64,000 bases of DNA from Paenibacillus sp. PK3_47 (GCF_023520895.1 NZ_CP026029.1:5456001-5520000), one strand, 5' to 3'; positions 7,761 to 15,379 are shown, counted from the stretch's first letter. The notes: generated by a model not told the origin, from the letters alone. Numbers and translations: made by a program.

Positions 7761-8378
7761 TCAGATGAACTCGACAAATTCATGAACAGGCTTGCGGTAG
7801 CCGCGGGGTCTGATCTTGTGCTTGTTGTCTTTGCCGATCGTAATCATCAGTGCAGGAACGAAATTGTCCGGTACACCGAGTGTAGCGTTAACAGCCGCCG
7901 GATCAAAACCGATCATCGGGCACGAATCCCAGCCTTTATCTTTAGCAATCAGCATAAACTGCATCGCTGACAACGAGGCATTGCGGATGGCTTCATCACG
8001 CTGGAATTGGTCATTCCCGATATATGAATCATTGATGGATTGGATGGTGCTGTCATACTCCGCCTGGCTCATGGCACCAAGCAGCTTAAGACCGCTGTAG
8101 ATTTCCGGCGCCTGCAGGTAGGCATTTTTGTCTCCATATACCATGATAACAGCAGAAGCGGTATGAATTTTATATTGATTGTTGGCATCCTTGCGTAGCT
8201 GTTCCTTCAGAACCAGATCAGTGATGACTTTATAATGCGTATGCTGCAGATTGGAGCTGGAAGGAGCGAGCCGGGCAAGGGAGAACATTTCCTCCAGCTC
8301 TGCACGCGGAATACTGATGTTTTCTACAAAATTCATTGCGGATCGGCGGTTTTGAACCAGTTCTGAAAAGGTACTCAT
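7761..8378 (-). CDS. Nitroreductase family protein (MhqN/YodC-like)
   Basis: The product has 205 residues, the usual length. The N-terminal RRSAMNF corresponds to the RRSxRxF motif that contacts FMN, and APSSSNLQHTHYKV is the second FMN-binding block. The enzyme is a cytoplasmic homodimeric flavoprotein that reduces nitro compounds or quinones with NAD(P)H. Homologues in Bacillus (MhqN, YodC) are induced by quinones and electrophiles through MhqR or YodB. The promoter region here shares TTAGTAA and TTAGTTAC words with the catE promoter at 15.4 kb, which supports the same kind of control. The start at 8378 has GGAGGC upstream on the reverse strand. Confidence 0.88.
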   Translation of the reverse strand: MSTFSELVQNRRSAMNFVENISIPRAELEEMFSLARLAPSSSNLQHTHYKVITDLVLKEQLRKDANNQYKIHTASAVIMVYGDKNAYLQAPEIYSGLKLLGAMSQAEYDSTIQSINDSYIGNDQFQRDEAIRNASLSAMQFMLIAKDKGWDSCPMIGFDPAAVNATLGVPDNFVPALMITIGKDNKHKIRPRGYRKPVHEFVEFI

Positions 8379-8409
8379 GTTAAATGCCTCCGTTTACGGT
8401 ATGTATGGG

Positions 8410-8470
8410 TTAGTAATCATAAATAGCTAATATTTATAAATAAACTTACTATTAGTTACTTACTTGCTAA
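8410..8470 (-). promoter_or_regulatory. AT-rich control region of the nitroreductase with candidate operators
   Basis: Contains TTAGTAA (8410-8416), a perfect ACTA-T-TAGT palindrome (8448-8456) and TTAGTTAC (8452-8459). The same TTAGTAA and TTAGTTAC words occur at the catE promoter (15413 and 15433). Confidence 0.45.
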
Positions 8471-8566
8471 AGATATCATGGGCGGGAGTTGGCGTCAATA
8501 ACTAAATCAGCATTATGGAAAAATTATCATTACACAGCATGTAATTTATTAAATATTTCACAAGAG

Positions 8567-8584
8567 AAGTGATTATAATCACAA
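8567..8584. promoter_or_regulatory. Candidate Rex operator 1
   Basis: AAGTGA-N6-TCACAA fits the Rex pattern TTGTGA-N6-TCACAA in 10 of 12 positions, with GTGATTATAATCAC as a perfect palindrome. A TTCACAA half site lies just upstream at 8556. Rex senses NADH/NAD+ and is known to control the orthologous ndh operon in Bacillus. Confidence 0.65.
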
Positions 8585-8608
8585 AATTAGGGTCTAAAGG
8601 CAAAAAGA

Positions 8609-8641
8609 TTGTGACATTTATAACATAATAGGTGTTATAAT
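8609..8641 (+). promoter_or_regulatory. Promoter of the DUF1641-ndh operon overlapped by a second Rex-like site
   Basis: TATAAT at 8636-8641 is a good -10; GTGACA at 8611 is the best -35 (19-bp spacer). TTGTGACATTTATAACATAA (8609-8628) is a degenerate second Rex site covering the -35. Confidence 0.6.
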
Positions 8642-8703
8642 AGTGGAATGGAGTATGTGTTTTATTATTTAAGCAGTTAAGCTAATGCAGAGGAGAGCAC
8701 AAA

Positions 8704-9138
8704 ATGTCAGAATCAAACAATCAGACACATCCAGAACAAGTTACAACGAAGTCTAACACCAATGAGAATGTTCTGGACCAGCTTTTGAAGCCCGAGGTTC
8801 AGGAATCTTTGACCGTCCTGATCGAGCAGCTTCCGCAGATTACACAGCTTGTGAGCGTGCTGAGCAAATCTGTTGACTTTGTACAATCGGTTGCAACGGA
8901 CGAAGTACTTAAAAATGATACGGTAGGTGCAATCAAGGAGCTTTCCGAGCCGGTAGTAGGTTCGGTTAAGAATATGGCAGCTACAGTAATTGAGGCGAAG
9001 GACCGCGCTGAAGCAAGCAGCGAGACCATCAGCCTTTTTGGTCTGATGAAGATGATCAAGGATCCGCAGGTTCAGAAGCTTCTGCGTTTCATGAACGCCT
9101 ATCTTCAAGTCAGCGGCGAACGCAGCCAGAGTAAATAG
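8704..9138 (+). CDS. yjlC: DUF1641 protein, YjlC-like, partner of NDH-2
   Basis: The product has 144 residues and its start at 8704 follows GAGGAG. The central segment (residues about 24-75, DQLLKPEVQESLTVLIEQLP) and FGLMKMIKDPQVQKLLRF near the C-terminus match the DUF1641 repeat pattern. It has no signal peptide or membrane helix and is mostly helical. In Bacillus the same gene (yjlC) precedes ndh (yjlD) in a Rex-controlled operon, and here the order, the 40-bp spacing and the Rex-like sites are all present. Its biochemical role is not established; a link to NADH oxidation follows from synteny. Confidence 0.85.
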   Translation: MSESNNQTHPEQVTTKSNTNENVLDQLLKPEVQESLTVLIEQLPQITQLVSVLSKSVDFVQSVATDEVLKNDTVGAIKELSEPVVGSVKNMAATVIEAKDRAEASSETISLFGLMKMIKDPQVQKLLRFMNAYLQVSGERSQSK

Positions 9139-9178
9139 ACCTTAATATTTCATACGCAAAGAACGGGGGAAACATCAA

Positions 9179-10357
9179 ATGTCAAAACACATCGTTATTC
9201 TTGGAGCAGGTTACGGCGGTTTGCTGAGTGCTTTAACTGTACGGAAATATATGAACAAAGCCGAAGCGAAAGTGACTGTTGTCAACCAGTATCCTACCCA
9301 TCAGATCATCACTGAGCTTCATCGTCTTGCCGCAGGCAGCGTAGCGGAAAAAGCTGTTGCCATGCCGCTTTCCAAGCTGTTCGCAGGCAAAGATATCGAT
9401 TTGAAAATTGCCAAGGTAAAGTCCTTCTCAGCAGACAACAAGCAGGTTAAGCTGTCTGACGGTTCGACCCTCACTTATGATGCGCTTGTTGTAGGTTTGG
9501 GCAGCGTAACCGCTTATTTCGGTATACCGGGACTGGAAGAGCACAGCATGGTGCTTAAATCCGCTGAGGATGCCAACAAAATTCATGCGCATATCGAAGA
9601 CCGCATCCGTGAATACTCGAGAACGAAGAACCCGGCTGACGGTACCATCCTTATCGGCGGCGGCGGTCTGACCGGCGTAGAGCTTGTAGGGGAAATTGCC
9701 GATGTGCTGCCTCAGCTCACCAGAAAATATGGGGTTGATCAGCAGGAAATCAAGCTCATGCTTGTAGAAGCAGGACCAAAAATTCTTCCTGTACTGCCTG
9801 ACCACCTGATTGAACGCGCCACTGCAAGCCTTGCTGCCCGTGGAGTTCAATTCTTGACTGGACTGGCTGTTACAAATGTAGCCGGCAATGTCATTGACCT
9901 GAAGGACGGACAAAAAATTGTCGCCAATACTTTTGTATGGACCGGCGGCGTTCAAGGGAATCCGCTGGTTGGCGAATCCGGTCTTGAAGTGAACCGCGGC
10001 CGTGCCACTGTAAATGAATTCCTGCAATCGACATCCCACAAGGATGTATTTGTTGCCGGTGACAGCGCGGTCCTGTTTGCGCCGGACGGCCGTCCATATC
10101 CGCCAACGGCACAAATCGCCTGGCAGATGGGTGAGCTGATCGGATATAACCTGTTTGCACACCTGAACAATAAATCCTTTAATGTGTTCAGCCCGATTAA
10201 CTCCGGTACACTCGCCAGTCTTGGACGTAAAGACGGTGTGGCCATCGTGGGCGGGAACTCGACTCCGCTGAAAGGTCTGCCTGCGACGTTGATGAAGGAA
10301 GCAAGTAACATCCGTTACCTGTCCCACATCCATGCGCTGTTCAGTCTTGCTTACTAA
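9179..10357 (+). CDS. ndh: Type II NADH dehydrogenase
   Basis: The product has 392 residues, typical for bacterial NDH-2. Residues 5-12 (ILGAGYGG) are the FAD dinucleotide-binding loop and GGGGLTGVELVGE (about 159) is the NADH-binding loop; FVAGDSA near residue 287 is the conserved FAD-contacting segment. The enzyme transfers electrons from NADH to menaquinone at the inner face of the membrane without pumping protons. It lies 40 bp after the DUF1641 gene, is co-transcribed from the Rex-controlled promoter and ends at a strong terminator. High NADH would relieve Rex repression and raise its expression. Confidence 0.93.
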   Translation: MSKHIVILGAGYGGLLSALTVRKYMNKAEAKVTVVNQYPTHQIITELHRLAAGSVAEKAVAMPLSKLFAGKDIDLKIAKVKSFSADNKQVKLSDGSTLTYDALVVGLGSVTAYFGIPGLEEHSMVLKSAEDANKIHAHIEDRIREYSRTKNPADGTILIGGGGLTGVELVGEIADVLPQLTRKYGVDQQEIKLMLVEAGPKILPVLPDHLIERATASLAARGVQFLTGLAVTNVAGNVIDLKDGQKIVANTFVWTGGVQGNPLVGESGLEVNRGRATVNEFLQSTSHKDVFVAGDSAVLFAPDGRPYPPTAQIAWQMGELIGYNLFAHLNNKSFNVFSPINSGTLASLGRKDGVAIVGGNSTPLKGLPATLMKEASNIRYLSHIHALFSLAY

Positions 10358-10385
10358 GAGGCAGGCATAATCATTGATTTGCCGC

Positions 10386-10418
10386 AAATCCCCTTCATAT
10401 GCGTGAAGGGGATTTTTT
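10386..10418 (+). terminator. Terminator of the ndh operon
   Basis: AAATCCCCTTCA pairs with TGAAGGGGATTT around a six-base loop, followed by T. Confidence 0.9.
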
Positions 10419-10447
10419 GAGTACCTAAATTTAATGTTTTCATAAAT

Positions 10448-10482
10448 TGAAAGTGTTTTCACAGGCAGTGTTTTGCTATAAT
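10448..10482 (+). promoter_or_regulatory. Extended -10 promoter with cre-like box for the SGNH hydrolase
   Basis: TGCTATAAT (TATAAT 10477-10482) is an extended -10. TGAAAGTGTTTTCA (10448-10461) matches the CcpA cre consensus except for T in place of the central C, and it overlaps the -35 region, where it could repress. Confidence 0.5.
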
Positions 10483-10527
10483 GGTATTGCTTTATACCCT
10501 AAGAAATTCCATAGGAGGCCTTTACAG

Positions 10528-11157
10528 ATGGCATTTAAAGAAAACGATATCATTTTGTTTATCGGGGACAGTATTACGGATTGCGGTCGCAATTATGGGG
10601 ACCCTTCTTCGCTGGGTACAGGTTATGCACTGATGGCTGCTGCGCGTCTTGGACTGCAGTATCCGGACAAGAATCTCACCTGCATCAACCGCGGAATCAG
10701 CGGCAACCGTGCCATTGATCTGCAGCAGCGCTGGGAGAAGGATTGCCTCGAATTGAATCCGACATGGGTCTCAATCTATATAGGCATTAATGACACCTGG
10801 CGTTACTATGATTCCGGACAGGAAACAACGGCAGAGGAATTTACAGCAATATACCGTGACCTGATTGAGCGGACCAAGAAAGCCACTGATGCCCGTCTGG
10901 TGCTGATTGAACCATTTGTGCTGCCGGTACCGGAAGACCGCAAGGGCTGGCGCCGGGATCTTGATCCGAAAATTCATGCCGTACGGGAACTCGCCCGTGA
11001 GTATGGTGCACTCCTCGTTCCGCTGGACGGCCTTTTTGCAGCCGCTTCCGTCAAAGCAGCACCGGCCTACTGGGCAGGAGACGGCGTTCATCCTTCACCG
11101 GCCGGTCATGCGCTCATTGCTGATGCCTGGCTGAGAACTGTCGGTGCCATCCGTTAG
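10528..11157 (+). CDS. SGNH/GDSL family hydrolase
   Basis: I start at ATG 10528, preceded by ATAGGAGG, not at an upstream in-frame codon at 10447 that lies inside the promoter; 209 residues. Block I is FIGDSITDCG (nucleophile Ser in GDSI), block II has the Gly in ISGNR, block III is GINDTW, and block V is DGVHPSPAGH with catalytic Asp and His. With no signal peptide it is intracellular, like the GDSL esterases that deacetylate imported sugars or xylo-oligosaccharides. A cre-like box at the promoter suggests carbon catabolite control, in line with a role in carbohydrate use; the substrate is inferred only. Confidence 0.88.
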   Translation: MAFKENDIILFIGDSITDCGRNYGDPSSLGTGYALMAAARLGLQYPDKNLTCINRGISGNRAIDLQQRWEKDCLELNPTWVSIYIGINDTWRYYDSGQETTAEEFTAIYRDLIERTKKATDARLVLIEPFVLPVPEDRKGWRRDLDPKIHAVRELAREYGALLVPLDGLFAAASVKAAPAYWAGDGVHPSPAGHALIADAWLRTVGAIR

Positions 11158-11191
11158 ACAAGCCATTTCTTACCTTTAGACGTGTACATAT

Positions 11192-11236
11192 CAACCGGCC
11201 GGGGCGGCTTGCTGCCCTTGAGGGCCGGTTTTTTGT
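11192..11236 (+). terminator. Terminator after the SGNH hydrolase gene
   Basis: AACCGGCC pairs with GGCCGGTT, followed by TTTTT. Confidence 0.85.
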
Positions 11237-11408
11237 GCGTATAAGAAGTATATATTTAGTGGGGGAAATGTTGCGCTGCTGTATAAGCAGACGGGAATTG
11301 GCCATCAGTTTATTCTGTTACTCATAAATGGTATAATCAAAGGATGTCTATGACTGAGAAATAAAAAATAGATCCCCCGCTAACCTACGATGAGAGGAAT
11401 ATGAATAT

Positions 11409-12155
11409 ATGATCTGCGATAACGAGCAAGACCTGCAAGGACTTAAGGCAGCGGGCAAAGTAGTGGGCCACACGATTGCCGAGATGAGAAAAAGTGTACA
11501 GCCCGGGATGACAACTGCCGAGCTGGATGCAATCGGTGCGGAGATCATGAAGCAGTTCGGGGCCAATTCGGCGCCGCAGGTGACTTATAATTTTCCGGGT
11601 GCCACCTGCATCAGTGTGAATGAAGAAGCGGCTCACGGCATTCCGGGTTCCAGAGTAATACAGGCTGGTGATTTAATTAACATCGACGTATCTTTGGAAT
11701 TGAACGGATATTACGGAGATGCCGGAGCATCTTTTCAACTGCCGCCCTATAATGAGAAGATCGTACATTTATGCCGCAGTGCAGAAGAAACGATGATGAG
11801 CGTCATCAACCATCTCAGAGCCGGGATGAAGGTCAATGAGATCGGCCGGGTAATGGAGCTGGAAGCCCGCAAACGCGGGTACAAGGTTGTCCGCAATCTG
11901 TGCAGCCACGGAATCGGCAAATCCCTGCATGAAAAGCCTTTTGAAATCCTGCCTTACTATAATCCGCGTGCCGGGGCTGTGCTTAAAGAAGGCCAGGTTA
12001 TAACAGTTGAGCCTTTCCTCTCGACCGGAGCTGATTTCGTGGAGCAGCAGCCGGACGGCTGGACCCTCAGCGTTGCCGACAACAGCAGGGTAGCCCAGTA
12101 TGAACATACCATTGTGGTAACCAAAGGCAAGCCCGTTATTCTGACCGGCGTTTGA
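11409..12155 (+). CDS. map: Type I methionine aminopeptidase
   Basis: The product has 248 residues, the normal length of bacterial type I enzymes. The five metal ligands are visible: the two Asp in IDVSLELNGYYGDAG, His in SHGIGKSLHE, Glu in ITVEPF and Glu in QYEHTIVV. It removes the initiator Met from nascent proteins. This is a stand-alone copy, not next to secY/adk/infA, so it is probably the second paralogue (YflG/MapB-like in Bacillus) and not the ribosomal-operon copy. It is followed after 37 bp by a DJ-1 family gene with its own ribosome site. Confidence 0.93.
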   Translation: MICDNEQDLQGLKAAGKVVGHTIAEMRKSVQPGMTTAELDAIGAEIMKQFGANSAPQVTYNFPGATCISVNEEAAHGIPGSRVIQAGDLINIDVSLELNGYYGDAGASFQLPPYNEKIVHLCRSAEETMMSVINHLRAGMKVNEIGRVMELEARKRGYKVVRNLCSHGIGKSLHEKPFEILPYYNPRAGAVLKEGQVITVEPFLSTGADFVEQQPDGWTLSVADNSRVAQYEHTIVVTKGKPVILTGV

Positions 12156-12192
12156 TCACTGCCATCCTATAATATCAAGGGAGGTCTGCCGC

Positions 12193-12777
12193 TTGCGGAT
12201 CGCATGTATACTTTTTGACGGAATCACGTTCCTTGACTTTGCCGGCTTCTACGATGTCATATACCGGCTCGGACAATTTGAAGCAGGAAAAGGGCTGGAG
12301 TGGGACATATGTGCGCCTGCAGAAGAGATCACGGATGAACTGGGGCTGACTGTCAGGGCAGGAAAGGTGCTGCCGGATTTATCACAGTATGACATGGTTT
12401 TTGTGCCTGGAGGCATGGGAACGAGACAGCTCAGATATGATGAGGGCTTCCTTGACTGGCTGCGCGGCGCGGCGGACGTTCAGTATAAAGTATCCGTATG
12501 TACGGGTTCCCTGCTGCTCGGTGCTGCAGGATTGCTTCAGGGGCGGAGTGCTACAACGCATCCTTCTGCTTATGAACTGCTGAAGCCGTACTGTGCAAGT
12601 GTGATCAAAACCCGGATCGTAAAAGACGGTAACCTTCTCACAGGCGGCGGGGTGTCAACTTCCATTGACATGGGATTGTATGTGCTGTCGCTTCTGGCGG
12701 GAGAAGAGGCCATGCTTGCGGTGAAACAGCAGATTGATTACCCCTATATTATGCAGGGCATCATTGAGAAGCAATAA
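12193..12777 (+). CDS. DJ-1/PfpI family protein
   Basis: The TTG start at 12193 has GGGAGGT at seven bases, and the first residues RIACILFDGITFLDFAGFYD match the usual beginning of the family, which supports this start; 194 residues. The nucleophile elbow is VCTGSLLLGAAGLL with the reactive Cys near residue 101. A Glu in the first third is usually the partner in this fold. Likely functions are a glyoxalase/deglycase-type hydrolase or an isonitrile hydratase-like activity; sequence alone does not choose. It lies directly downstream of map and may be co-transcribed. Confidence 0.85.
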   Translation: MRIACILFDGITFLDFAGFYDVIYRLGQFEAGKGLEWDICAPAEEITDELGLTVRAGKVLPDLSQYDMVFVPGGMGTRQLRYDEGFLDWLRGAADVQYKVSVCTGSLLLGAAGLLQGRSATTHPSAYELLKPYCASVIKTRIVKDGNLLTGGGVSTSIDMGLYVLSLLAGEEAMLAVKQQIDYPYIMQGIIEKQ

Positions 12778-12794
12778 AAGGCAGCGCTGCAAGA

Positions 12795-12831
12795 TTGACA
12801 ATGGTTCAGAATGTAACTATCATTGTTACAT
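12795..12831 (+). promoter_or_regulatory. Promoter and autoregulatory operator of the Rrf2 gene
   Basis: Consensus TTGACA (12795-12800), 17-bp spacer and TATCAT (12818-12823). A perfect inverted repeat ATGTAAC-N7-GTTACAT (12811-12831) covers the -10, an ideal repressor position. Confidence 0.75.
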
Positions 12832-12874
12832 CCCATGCTTGTTTTTTGTTTGAGGCACCAAAGGAGAGATTGAC

Positions 12875-13297
12875 ATGAACATCAGCACCAGGTTTGCGGT
12901 TGCTATTCATATTTTGACTTTAATAGATGCAAATAAAGAGGGTAAAAGTACTTCCGAATGGATTGCCGGCAGTGTCAATACAAATCCCGTGGTTATACGG
13001 CGCATTACTGGTATGCTGCACAAGGCTGGCCTGGTAGATGTCCGTCCGGGAGTGGCAGGCACAAGCCTCAGCCGGGAGGCGTCAGAGATTACGCTGCTGC
13101 AGATTTATAAAGCGGTCAATGCTGTGGAGGAAGACTCATTGTTCTCGGTGCATGAACATCCGAACCCGGAATGTCCGGTAGGGAAGAACATCGCCGGAGC
13201 GATTGTTCCGGTATTTTCCCTGGCCCAGAAGGCTATGGAGAACGTACTGCAGGAGGTTACACTGGACCAGATCGTGAATCAGATTCCCGTATCCTGA
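12875..13297 (+). CDS. Rrf2 family transcriptional regulator (YwnA-like)
   Basis: The product has 140 residues. MNISTRFAVAIHILTLI is the typical Rrf2 opening, and residues 28-60 (SEWIAGSVNTNPVVIRRITG) form the helix-turn-helix. Only one Cys (in PNPECPVG) is present, so it lacks the three-Cys cluster motif of IscR/NsrR and probably senses something other than an Fe-S cluster, possibly a thiol modification. The perfect inverted repeat over its own -10 (12811-12831) indicates autorepression. The neighbouring DJ-1 gene may belong to the same electrophile response, which is inference. Confidence 0.88.
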   Translation: MNISTRFAVAIHILTLIDANKEGKSTSEWIAGSVNTNPVVIRRITGMLHKAGLVDVRPGVAGTSLSREASEITLLQIYKAVNAVEEDSLFSVHEHPNPECPVGKNIAGAIVPVFSLAQKAMENVLQEVTLDQIVNQIPVS

Positions 13298-13318
13298 CGG
13301 AAGATGCGCAAGCTTTAA

Positions 13319-13347
13319 GGGCCGGAGCCTGATCCGGTCTTTTTTTG
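13319..13347 (+). terminator. Terminator after the Rrf2 gene
   Basis: GCCGGA...TCCGGT stem followed by seven T. Confidence 0.75.
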
Positions 13348-13495
13348 CAGCTGTACGGGGTTGAACATTATAGGATGTGTACAAGTGAAGTCAATCAGAC
13401 AATTTTAAGTAAACCTTCAGCAAGAATTTAGGTGTTTTTAAGGTTGAAAGAGTATAGTAAAGATCTCCACCCCCCAGTGGATTATATATTGCGCA

Positions 13496-13526
13496 GATCC
13501 TGTCGTGCCTCGGCAGGGTCTTTTCC
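13496..13526 (+). terminator. Terminator-like hairpin upstream of the gene at 13648
   Basis: GATCCTG pairs with CAGGGTC around an 11-base loop, followed by TTTT. The interval 13348-13647 has no gene; the hairpin could close an untranslated transcript or act as an attenuator. Confidence 0.5.
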
Positions 13527-13647
13527 TGTCTGCTCCTTTACACATAATTCCAGATGGTTTAGACTGACACAGGAAGATTACGAAGGAGAAGACAGGGATG
13601 CCGGCTTATGAAGTTCTCTGTAAGGTTATATTTAAAAGGGGATGCCT

Positions 13648-14034
13648 ATGAAGAGCAAATCATTATTATCCGTATTGGCGGCCAGCATTGTGCTGGGAAT
13701 ATCTTTTATTACCGGTTGTTTGCTGATCGGGAATGATCTTAAAGAGAGAAGTGCGAATATGGAACAGTCCCAAAACGGAGCCGGAGTGACGGCCGGACCG
13801 CTGATGACCATTCAGGAAACCGCCGGATTTCTGGGACTGAGTGAAGAGCAGGTACTGAATATTATGAAAGCTGAAAATGCTATTCTAAGCAATAACGGAG
13901 TGTTTACAGGTATGAGGCTTCCTTATATCAAGGTGGATGACCAGTTTTTGTTCAGCCGGGCTGACTTGCTTAGTTGGGTCCAGCAGGCGACCGCAGAGAG
14001 AAGAGTATATAGCGGGGTCAAAATGCTCCATTAA
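13648..14034 (+). CDS. Membrane-anchored protein with an excisionase-like helix-turn-helix domain
   Basis: Two ATG codons lie six bases apart; the second (13648) is correctly spaced from AAAAGGGG, giving 128 residues. Residues 4-25 are hydrophobic and end in SFITGC, close to a lipobox, so this is either a lipoprotein or a single-pass protein. Residues about 53-115 (MTIQETAGFLGLSEEQVLNI, then FSRADLLSWVQQ) look like the excisionase/MerR-type DNA-binding helix-turn-helix. A DNA-binding fold on the outside of the membrane would be odd, so the domain may serve protein binding instead. No partner genes are adjacent. Confidence 0.65.
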   Translation: MKSKSLLSVLAASIVLGISFITGCLLIGNDLKERSANMEQSQNGAGVTAGPLMTIQETAGFLGLSEEQVLNIMKAENAILSNNGVFTGMRLPYIKVDDQFLFSRADLLSWVQQATAERRVYSGVKMLH

Positions 14035-14047
14035 TTATTAAAATAAC

Positions 14048-14266
14048 ATCTATAAAGATTGAACTTGAAAATATCCTATTAGGAAATAGGGCGGAGGAGA
14101 AGTTTGGAACTGTAGGAGCGATAGCGTCCGCCTTTGTTTGCGGATTTCAACCGCGTAGACGGGTAAAATCAAAGAAATCTGCTGACAACAGCGGCCGGAA
14201 GTCCAAAGGTTCTCTGGAGTCACGACCATTCTAAATAGAAGAATCACTAGTTCAATCTATATAGAT
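14048..14266. mobile_element. MITE-like element with 20-bp terminal inverted repeats
   Basis: The ends 14048-14067 and 14247-14266 are inverted repeats of 20 bp with two mismatches (ATCTATAAAGATTGAACTTG on the left). A direct AAC flanks both ends (14045-14047 and 14267-14269), consistent with a 3-bp target duplication. Inside are further stems (GGCGGA...TCCGCC; CCTATT...AATAGG; TTCTA...TAGAA) and no coding frame with a ribosome site. Its termini differ from the IS3 element at 55.9 kb, so that transposase is not the obvious driver. A structured RNA is the alternative reading. Confidence 0.65.
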
Positions 14267-14281
14267 AACGGAGGAACCACT

Positions 14282-15010
14282 GTGGAACAAATCGCAATTA
14301 TTTCTGATATACATGGCAATCTGACTGCTCTGCAGGCGGTGCTTGCGGATATCCGGAGCCGTAACATTTCACGGATCTTCTGTCTGGGGGACATCGTTGG
14401 CAAAGGACCGAGCTCTGATCTGGCTGTTGATCTGGTGCGGACGCATTGTGAGAAGGTGGTCAGGGGCAACTGGGATGAATTTATTACCGGAACTGATGAG
14501 CTGGATATGATAAAATGGCACCGGTCGCTGCTGGGAGAGGAACGTCTGGACTACCTGGCAAGCCTGCCGTTCTGCATCGAATTCCGGATGAGCGGCAAGC
14601 TGATCCGCCTGTTCCACGCCTCACCGCGCAGCGTGAACGAAAGAATCCAGCCCTGGGATGATTATGGCAGCCGGCTGTCCCTGTTTGAATCCTCCGTGAT
14701 GTGCGGGGAGCCGCTGCCGGCAGATGTAGCGGGATACGGTGATATTCATAACGCTTATCTTCAGCACCTGGAAGGGAAAGTACTGCTGAATGCCGGCAGT
14801 GTGGGGAATCCGCTGGATCTGACCCAGGCCTCATACGTGATCCTGGAAGGAGAATACGGTAGCGGTACAGCGGCGCCGCTGAATATCCAGTTTGTTCGGG
14901 TTCCTTATGATATTGAGCTGGCGGTGTCCCAGGCTGAAGCCTCAGGGATGCCTGATATGGTGCCTTATATCCGTGAGCTTAGAACAGCGGAATACCGGGG
15001 GAGAACATAA
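14282..15010 (+). CDS. Metallophosphoesterase, YfcE-like
   Basis: The GTG start at 14282 follows GGAGGA; 242 residues. The metal-binding blocks are in order: SDIHGN (residues 8-13), GDIVGKGP (38-45), GNWDEF with Asn as expected from GNHD, FHASP, and GDIHNAYLQH. The protein is cytoplasmic, with no signal. Family members hydrolyse phosphodiesters or phosphomonoesters including cyclic nucleotides and Ap4A; substrate is not predictable. A 219-bp MITE-like element ends 15 bp before the start, so the native promoter may have been displaced. Confidence 0.85.
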   Translation: MEQIAIISDIHGNLTALQAVLADIRSRNISRIFCLGDIVGKGPSSDLAVDLVRTHCEKVVRGNWDEFITGTDELDMIKWHRSLLGEERLDYLASLPFCIEFRMSGKLIRLFHASPRSVNERIQPWDDYGSRLSLFESSVMCGEPLPADVAGYGDIHNAYLQHLEGKVLLNAGSVGNPLDLTQASYVILEGEYGSGTAAPLNIQFVRVPYDIELAVSQAEASGMPDMVPYIRELRTAEYRGRT

Positions 15011-15015
15011 AAATG

Positions 15016-15043
15016 AAGTCTGCCTTTCTCAGGCAGGCTTTCA
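15016..15043 (+). terminator. Terminator-like hairpin after the phosphoesterase gene
   Basis: AAGTCTGCCT pairs with AGGCAGGCTT (one wobble) around TTCTC; the following T run is short. Similar in sequence to the stronger hairpin at 15332-15362. Confidence 0.55.
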
Positions 15044-15171
15044 GGCCGTTGTGAAAGTCCCGGCAACCGTATGTTGTGATTTTGATTTCATACGACACCG
15101 CGTTAACATTGCCGGCTCCAACCATCACCTCACGCGCACCAGAACATACTAATGACTTGGAAATCCTAATG

Positions 15172-15276
15172 CTAACGGACTCCAGATCCGTTATTTTGCA
15201 TTAGAGGTGGGACGCAGTGTCCGTTAGCGTGCGAAAGAGGACGAGTCATCTAACGGATGCAGTGTCTGCAGACTAG
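15172..15276. repeat. Cluster of three related palindromes (CGGA-core)
   Basis: TAACGGA-N7-TCCGTTA is perfect at 15173-15193; degenerate relatives centre at 15216 (GGAC-N5-GTCC, then GTTAG) and at about 15263 (CTAACGGA...CTAG). The unit style resembles the tetra-palindromic family but spacing is about 33 and 47 bp, so I list it separately. The gap 15011-15529 otherwise holds terminators and the catE promoter. Confidence 0.5.
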
Positions 15277-15331
15277 GAACCCAGCAAGAAACCCAAGACC
15301 CTTAAAAGAGCCGGGTTTCTCAACACTTTGG

Positions 15332-15362
15332 AAGCCTGCCTCCTAGAGGGCAGGCTTTTTTG
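15332..15362 (+). terminator. Strong terminator upstream of the catE promoter
   Basis: AAGCCTGCC pairs with GGGCAGGCTT, followed by TTTTT. It insulates catE from upstream transcription. Confidence 0.8.
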
Positions 15363-15379
15363 CTTTTACAGAAAAGTAA

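Noticed and set aside
9428-10462. 344-codon reverse frame opposite ndh
   Set aside because: Antisense shadow of the NADH dehydrogenase gene; starts inside the next promoter.
14050-14247. 65-codon reverse frame inside the MITE-like element
   Set aside because: No ribosome site, and it spans the structured interior of the element; treated as non-coding.
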